From NCBI GenBank assembly GCA_051269965.1, contig JBNMFK010000037.1, positions 1 through 18,481 of the forward strand: a DNA stretch of 18,481 bases, written 5' to 3'. How positions within the stretch are numbered: position 1 is the first letter of the stretch; every line of letters begins with the position of its first letter. The position numbers and the translations under genes are program-made. The notes under the pieces were generated by a model. The model was not told where the DNA came from. It did no database searches and saw nothing but the letters and a program-made list of their open reading frames with translations. Below, piece by piece: positions 14,808 through 18,481 of this stretch. This DNA is from Arcticibacterium sp051269965. GTDB taxonomy: Bacteria; Bacteroidota; Bacteroidia; Cytophagales; Spirosomataceae.

Positions 14808-15275
14808 TTAGTTTGCTGAAAGTTTAAATATTTTGGTGAAGGCTACGTCTTTATACGTGCCACTTACACTAAGCGGAACAGCATTGCCAGGGCCAGAGAT
14901 TCCGAGAGTAATCCAAGGAACACTTACACTTGCTACGCCACTTCCGTCTGTTGTGAATTTTCCGATTTCTGCTCCTCCCCTAAACTTAACTATAAGCTCT
15001 ATGGAGGTCGCTGGAATAGAATCAATACCCTTTGTGTAATCTAAGATGTTGGTTTTGTCTAATTCCAAAACCATGACACTCATATTGGCTGTCTCACCAA
15101 AAGAAGAACCAATCGTTGGATCTGTTGTAAGACCACTCGTGGCTAAGCCATTATCACCCATGACTTGCACGAGCACTGGAGAAACTACTCTATCTACAAA
15201 AGGATCTGATTTTTCACACGAAGTGATGACTAAAATAAGCGATAGTCCTAAAATTATATGTCTTATATTTTTCAT
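14808..15275 (-). CDS. small lipoprotein encoded with the SusC/SusD pair, no recognised family
   Basis: A 155-residue lipoprotein. The signal IRHIILGLSLILVITSC ends in a lipobox with Cys20 as the predicted lipidated residue, followed by EKSDPFVD. The mature part is rich in beta-type segments (SPVLVQVMGDNG, ANMSVMVLELD, ATSIELIVKFRGG, GVASVSVPWITLG, VAFTKIFKLS), suggesting an Ig-like or fibronectin-like sandwich. The frame extends upstream to an ATG at 15344, but that would overlap the SusD gene and bury the signal peptide, so ATG 15275 is the proper start. It sits 22 bases behind the SusD-like gene and is almost certainly in the same operon. Extra lipoproteins of SusCD operons often bind glycan or peptide at the cell surface; that role is inferred from position only. 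Confidence 0.83.
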   Translation of the reverse strand: MKNIRHIILGLSLILVITSCEKSDPFVDRVVSPVLVQVMGDNGLATSGLTTDPTIGSSFGETANMSVMVLELDKTNILDYTKGIDSIPATSIELIVKFRGGAEIGKFTTDGSGVASVSVPWITLGISGPGNAVPLSVSGTYKDVAFTKIFKLSAN

Positions 15276-15297
15276 TTTTCTTAAAGTTTTGATTGAA

Positions 15298-16767
15298 TTA
15301 TTCAGCCCACCATAGTTTGGTTTGCATATTGTCTTCACCTCCATTTAGAGCTATTCCGCCCTCTAAACTTATCCTATTAAGCGAGTACTCTGTCGTTGGG
15401 TAAGGAAGCCTTGTTGGAATCATTCCTCCATTTTCGAAAATGCTTCGTGGATCGGCGGCTGGCATTGTTGGATAGCCCGTTCTGCGGAATTCCGTCCATG
15501 CTTCCACACCCTGTCCGAATAAGGATACCCATTTTTGAGTCATAACGATTTCTTTGTTTATTACTCCAAAGCTCCCCACAAAACCAGCGGGCATTGATAA
15601 TCCGTAATACTTAAACGAAGCTTCTAACCCTTTTTTAAAGTAGGCATCTGCATCTCCAGAGATATCTCCATCTAATACGGCCTCAGCTAAGATAAAATTT
15701 AGTTCACTCACTGTCATGATGACACTTGGAGCATCTGCTTGGCTAAATCTACTGGCTAGCGTCGATGAAGAGGCTAAAAAAGTAGTGGCTATGGCATCTG
15801 GCAGACCATTAGGGACACCTGAATATCCACCATTTACTTCTGTTGCAATTGCAGCTATTCTTGGATCTGATGTCTCATTAAGGATATCTGCAAAGGTTTT
15901 GCTAATGTTCCAATCTGTACGTCCACTCACCACCATTACTTCATTCCAAGTATTGTTACTCGGTCTTGTAGCCGTATGCACTAGCATCGCGTTATCTTCA
16001 TTACTTGTAAAAATGGGATATATATTCGGAGAGCCTAAAATCTCGGTCATGATGGCTTTTGATTCTGCAGGCTTCTTCGACGCCTGCCTGTTGGCCAACC
16101 TTAAGGCCAATGAATTTGCAAACTTTTTCCACTTCAAGATATCGCCATTATAAAGAATGTCGCCAGAGACGTCAGGGCCATCTAAAGAAAGCATTTCATT
16201 AGCTACTTTCAAATCTGAAAGTATGCTTGCATAGATAGTTTCCATGTTGTCATATCCGGGAGTGTAGATGGGCTCATCAGCAGAACCTGCCACAGCTTCG
16301 CTGTATGGTACTGCACCGTATAAATCCGTCAATAAAGAATAAGTCCAAGCTTTCATGACCATCGCAATACCCACAAAATTGGTATTTGGACTTTTACTCT
16401 CAGAGCCACTTAATTTGATTATTCTTTCAAAATTAGTAAGACCGTCATCGTATAGCGACTCCCATGTATTATTATAAAATGCTGGTGAAATACCGTAGGA
16501 ATCTCCCTCATTAGAATAGATATTCCGAGCCAAGTACTGTATCCATAGCATAGCACCATCTAGGTTTAAGCGTTCAAAACGAGCACTTCCTCCCCAATAC
16601 CTATCAACTGATTTCTCAATAGCAAATGGCAATATATACTGAGAACCGATGGCTGTTGGGTTATTTGGGTCTGTGTTTAGTTCTTCAAAACCATCTGTAC
16701 AAGAGTTCGTGGATAGTAGAAAGACTCCTGCGAGAACTGGGACCAATATTTTTTTAAATAATTTCAT
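15298..16767 (-). CDS. SusD/RagB-family outer-membrane nutrient-binding lipoprotein
   Basis: Surface lipoprotein that acts as the lid of a SusC-type TonB-dependent channel and captures the nutrient. The 489-residue precursor has a lipoprotein signal ending STNSC, with Cys23 as the predicted acylation site. TDGFEELNTDPNNPT right after it, then a helix-rich TPR-like part with DLYGAVPYSEAV (148-159) and NFVGIAMVMKAWTYSLLTDLYG before it, are typical of the SusD-like_2 branch. The C-terminal QKWVSLFGQGVEAWTEFRRTGYP stretch is also a family signature. It starts 20 bases after the SusC stop. The ligand (oligosaccharide, peptide or other) cannot be read from the sequence. No glycanase or polysaccharide lyase lies directly in this operon, unlike a usual polysaccharide utilisation locus. 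Confidence 0.95.
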   Translation of the reverse strand: MKLFKKILVPVLAGVFLLSTNSCTDGFEELNTDPNNPTAIGSQYILPFAIEKSVDRYWGGSARFERLNLDGAMLWIQYLARNIYSNEGDSYGISPAFYNNTWESLYDDGLTNFERIIKLSGSESKSPNTNFVGIAMVMKAWTYSLLTDLYGAVPYSEAVAGSADEPIYTPGYDNMETIYASILSDLKVANEMLSLDGPDVSGDILYNGDILKWKKFANSLALRLANRQASKKPAESKAIMTEILGSPNIYPIFTSNEDNAMLVHTATRPSNNTWNEVMVVSGRTDWNISKTFADILNETSDPRIAAIATEVNGGYSGVPNGLPDAIATTFLASSSTLASRFSQADAPSVIMTVSELNFILAEAVLDGDISGDADAYFKKGLEASFKYYGLSMPAGFVGSFGVINKEIVMTQKWVSLFGQGVEAWTEFRRTGYPTMPAADPRSIFENGGMIPTRLPYPTTEYSLNRISLEGGIALNGGEDNMQTKLWWAE

Positions 16768-16787
16768 TTCTTTTCGGTTTTAAAGGA

Positions 16788-18481
16788 TTAAAATCCTAGT
16801 GAAAGATTAACACCCATACTTCTTGAAGAAGGTAATTCTCCATACGCAAAACCTTGAGAGTTTCCGCCGTATCTATCTACCTCTGGGTCTATATGAGGTG
16901 TATTAGAGAATAGTAAAAGAACGTTTCTTCCTACTATGGAAAGTTTAGCATTTTGAATTTTAGCCTTTGCTAAAAGCTTAGCAGGCAAAGAATAACCAAG
17001 AGATACTTCACGAAGTTTTACATAGGTGCCATCGAAAATAGCCGCCTCGTGATATCTCCTTGGATTATTGTAACCGTAGTATTGGTTACCAGCCACAATA
17101 ACGTCGTTTGGTACATACTGTGGGCTCTCTGAAGTTCCAATATTTTTCACACCTTTTCCAATGACACCTTCTTCCCTTCCAATAGCTGTTTCTGCGTATT
17201 GCCCTGTCCATCTGGCAGTTCCAGTACCTTCGTCAAAGAAGTCACCACCAAATCTACCGTCAATTAAGGTGGTTAATGATAGACCTTTATAAGTAAAAGT
17301 ATTCAAGAAGCCTCCCGACCAGTCTGGCTGAATGTTACCTAGAGCCTGAGGAGTTCCATCTACTTGTGGCAATCCGTTCGCATGTAATATTTGACCATCT
17401 GGTGATTTCTGAAAACCAATTCCAAATAGTGTTCCGTAAGGCTGACCAATGGTAGCGATAGAGGCTAATCCTCTTCTGGTCTGTAAGGTATATGTGTCAA
17501 GTCCTTCGGCCAGTTCTAAAACTTTATTTTTATTTTTGGCATAGTTCAAACTTACATCCCATTTAAAGCCAGACGGAGCAGATAAAATATTGCCGCCCAA
17601 AGTAACTTCGATGCCCTGATTGTTAATCTTTCCAGCATTTAATATTCTAGAATTGTAACCACTTGCTTTTGAAATTTCTACACCAAGAATCTGGTTTTTG
17701 GTAGTTTGATTGTAGTAAGTTACATCAAGAGCTATTTTACTTTTGAATAATCTTAAGTCTGCACCTACTTCTATTCCCGTGGTGATTTCTGGTTTTAGAA
17801 ATGCATTGGCTAACTCAATATTCTCATAGTATTGGGGTACATAACCGTCCCAAGAGCCCTCTGCTCTAAAAGTTTGGCTTAGCTGATAGGGTGCAGCATC
17901 ATTACCTACTTGAGCCCAGCTAGCTCGTAATTTGGCAAAAGAAAGGATAGGACCGCTAATGTTCATTAAGTCTGAAAGTACAGCACTCACTGAAGCAGAT
18001 GGATAGAAATAGGAATTATTATCAGTTGGTAAAGTACTTGACCAGTCATTCCTGGCGGTTAAATCGACGAAAATAGCATCCTTAAATCCAAACTGGAAGG
18101 AACCATATACACTTTGTACCTCCGACTTTTCAATCGCACTTGCCGCAGTATTTTGGCTAGGATTAGCATTTGACAAATTGTAAATACCATCAACTACCAA
18201 CTCGTTTACATTTGTATAGTTTCTTTTGTAAAAGTTACTCCTTTGAGCACCACCTACTTGACCTACAAAAGCGAAATCTTCGCTAAACATGGTGTCATAA
18301 GTTAACAAGAAATCATGGTTGTTTTCTTGTCTTCTTAAAACTTCCTCACGGTATCTACCTGGTGTTTGATTTCCATTTCTTACACGCTCAAAATTAGTCA
18401 CGTTGATGCGAGTATCTGTCCACAAGTCTGTACCTGAGCGAAGTAATAAACTTAGCTCGTCAGTTATTTTGGCGTTCAGAG
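16788..18481 (-). CDS. SusC/RagA-family TonB-linked outer-membrane protein, C-terminal part
   Basis: The last 560 or so residues of a TonB-dependent outer-membrane channel (full members are about 1,000 residues). The frame stays open to the window edge: upstream of the Met at 18425, codons reading LNAKITDELSLLLRSGTD continue it, so that Met is internal. Visible family marks are LTARNDWSSTLPTDNNSYFYPSASV, SWAQVGNDAAPYQ, QGIEVTLGGNILS, and the barrel end LPSSRSMGVNLSLGF with the terminal Phe used in outer-membrane assembly. Alternating beta strands and aromatic girdles run through the rest. The carboxypeptidase-like, plug and TonB-box regions lie outside the window. It imports a ligand captured by the SusD-like partner encoded 20 bases downstream, using TonB energy. 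Confidence 0.95.
   Translation of the reverse strand, partial: LNAKITDELSLLLRSGTDLWTDTRINVTNFERVRNGNQTPGRYREEVLRRQENNHDFLLTYDTMFSEDFAFVGQVGGAQRSNFYKRNYTNVNELVVDGIYNLSNANPSQNTAASAIEKSEVQSVYGSFQFGFKDAIFVDLTARNDWSSTLPTDNNSYFYPSASVSAVLSDLMNISGPILSFAKLRASWAQVGNDAAPYQLSQTFRAEGSWDGYVPQYYENIELANAFLKPEITTGIEVGADLRLFKSKIALDVTYYNQTTKNQILGVEISKASGYNSRILNAGKINNQGIEVTLGGNILSAPSGFKWDVSLNYAKNKNKVLELAEGLDTYTLQTRRGLASIATIGQPYGTLFGIGFQKSPDGQILHANGLPQVDGTPQALGNIQPDWSGGFLNTFTYKGLSLTTLIDGRFGGDFFDEGTGTARWTGQYAETAIGREEGVIGKGVKNIGTSESPQYVPNDVIVAGNQYYGYNNPRRYHEAAIFDGTYVKLREVSLGYSLPAKLLAKAKIQNAKLSIVGRNVLLLFSNTPHIDPEVDRYGGNSQGFAYGELPSSRSMGVNLSLGF

Noticed and set aside
15276..15344. Longer start for the small lipoprotein
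   Set aside because: It would overlap the SusD gene end and place 23 polar residues before a clear lipoprotein signal, so ATG 15275 is preferred.
1..18481. CRISPR array, tRNA or rRNA, phage or defence module
   Set aside because: No repeat-spacer pattern, no cloverleaf-like or rRNA-like sequence and no hallmark protein of such systems was seen on either strand.

Overview
The window looks like chromosomal DNA of a Bacteroidota bacterium, probably a Cytophagia-type environmental species. Four things in the sequence point there. A SusC/SusD (RagA/RagB) outer-membrane uptake pair sits at the right end. The M1 aminopeptidase at the left end carries a C-terminal type IX secretion sorting domain. 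Several lipoproteins and an exported GH20 hexosaminidase are present. The intergenic DNA is AT-rich and has few Shine-Dalgarno-like sequences. Exact genus and species cannot be read from the sequence alone.

Left part (1-5600): the 3' end of a secreted M1-family metallo-aminopeptidase on the + strand runs tail to tail into a minus-strand pair, a MacB/FtsX-type ABC transporter permease followed by a small membrane-anchored conserved protein. A 300-base divergent intergenic region then leads to a + strand lipoprotein gamma-glutamyltransferase, which ends in a hairpin.

Middle (5600-7320): this is the least ordinary stretch. It holds two unrecognised minus-strand ORFs (131 and 69 codons). The 69-codon ORF may belong to a decayed reading frame. 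It also holds a frameshifted minus-strand gene, at about 6681-7233, that resembles a small secreted outer-membrane beta-barrel protein. This looks like decaying or accessory DNA.

Right part (7320-18481): every gene is on the minus strand, so transcription runs right to left. The order of transcription is SusC (cut by the window edge), SusD-like lipoprotein, a small lipoprotein, a Tat-signal-bearing class I/II aminotransferase, an AEC-family permease, an Lrp/AsnC regulator, a FabH-type ketoacyl-ACP synthase III, a TauE/SafE permease, a rhodanese-domain protein and a GH20 beta-N-acetylhexosaminidase. Hairpins follow the small lipoprotein, the aminotransferase and the AEC gene, so these are probably several transcription units and not one long operon.

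Functionally, the left side is peptide and gamma-glutamyl scavenging outside the cytoplasm. The SusC/SusD/lipoprotein set imports an unknown oligomer across the outer membrane. The exported aminotransferase, AEC permease and Lrp-type regulator beside it hint at an amino-acid or organic-acid theme, which is inference. I see no CRISPR array, rRNA, tRNA, complete insertion sequence, phage module or recognisable defence system. Most genes belong to well-known families, and the most interesting items are the decayed middle region and the exported aminotransferase next to a SusCD operon.
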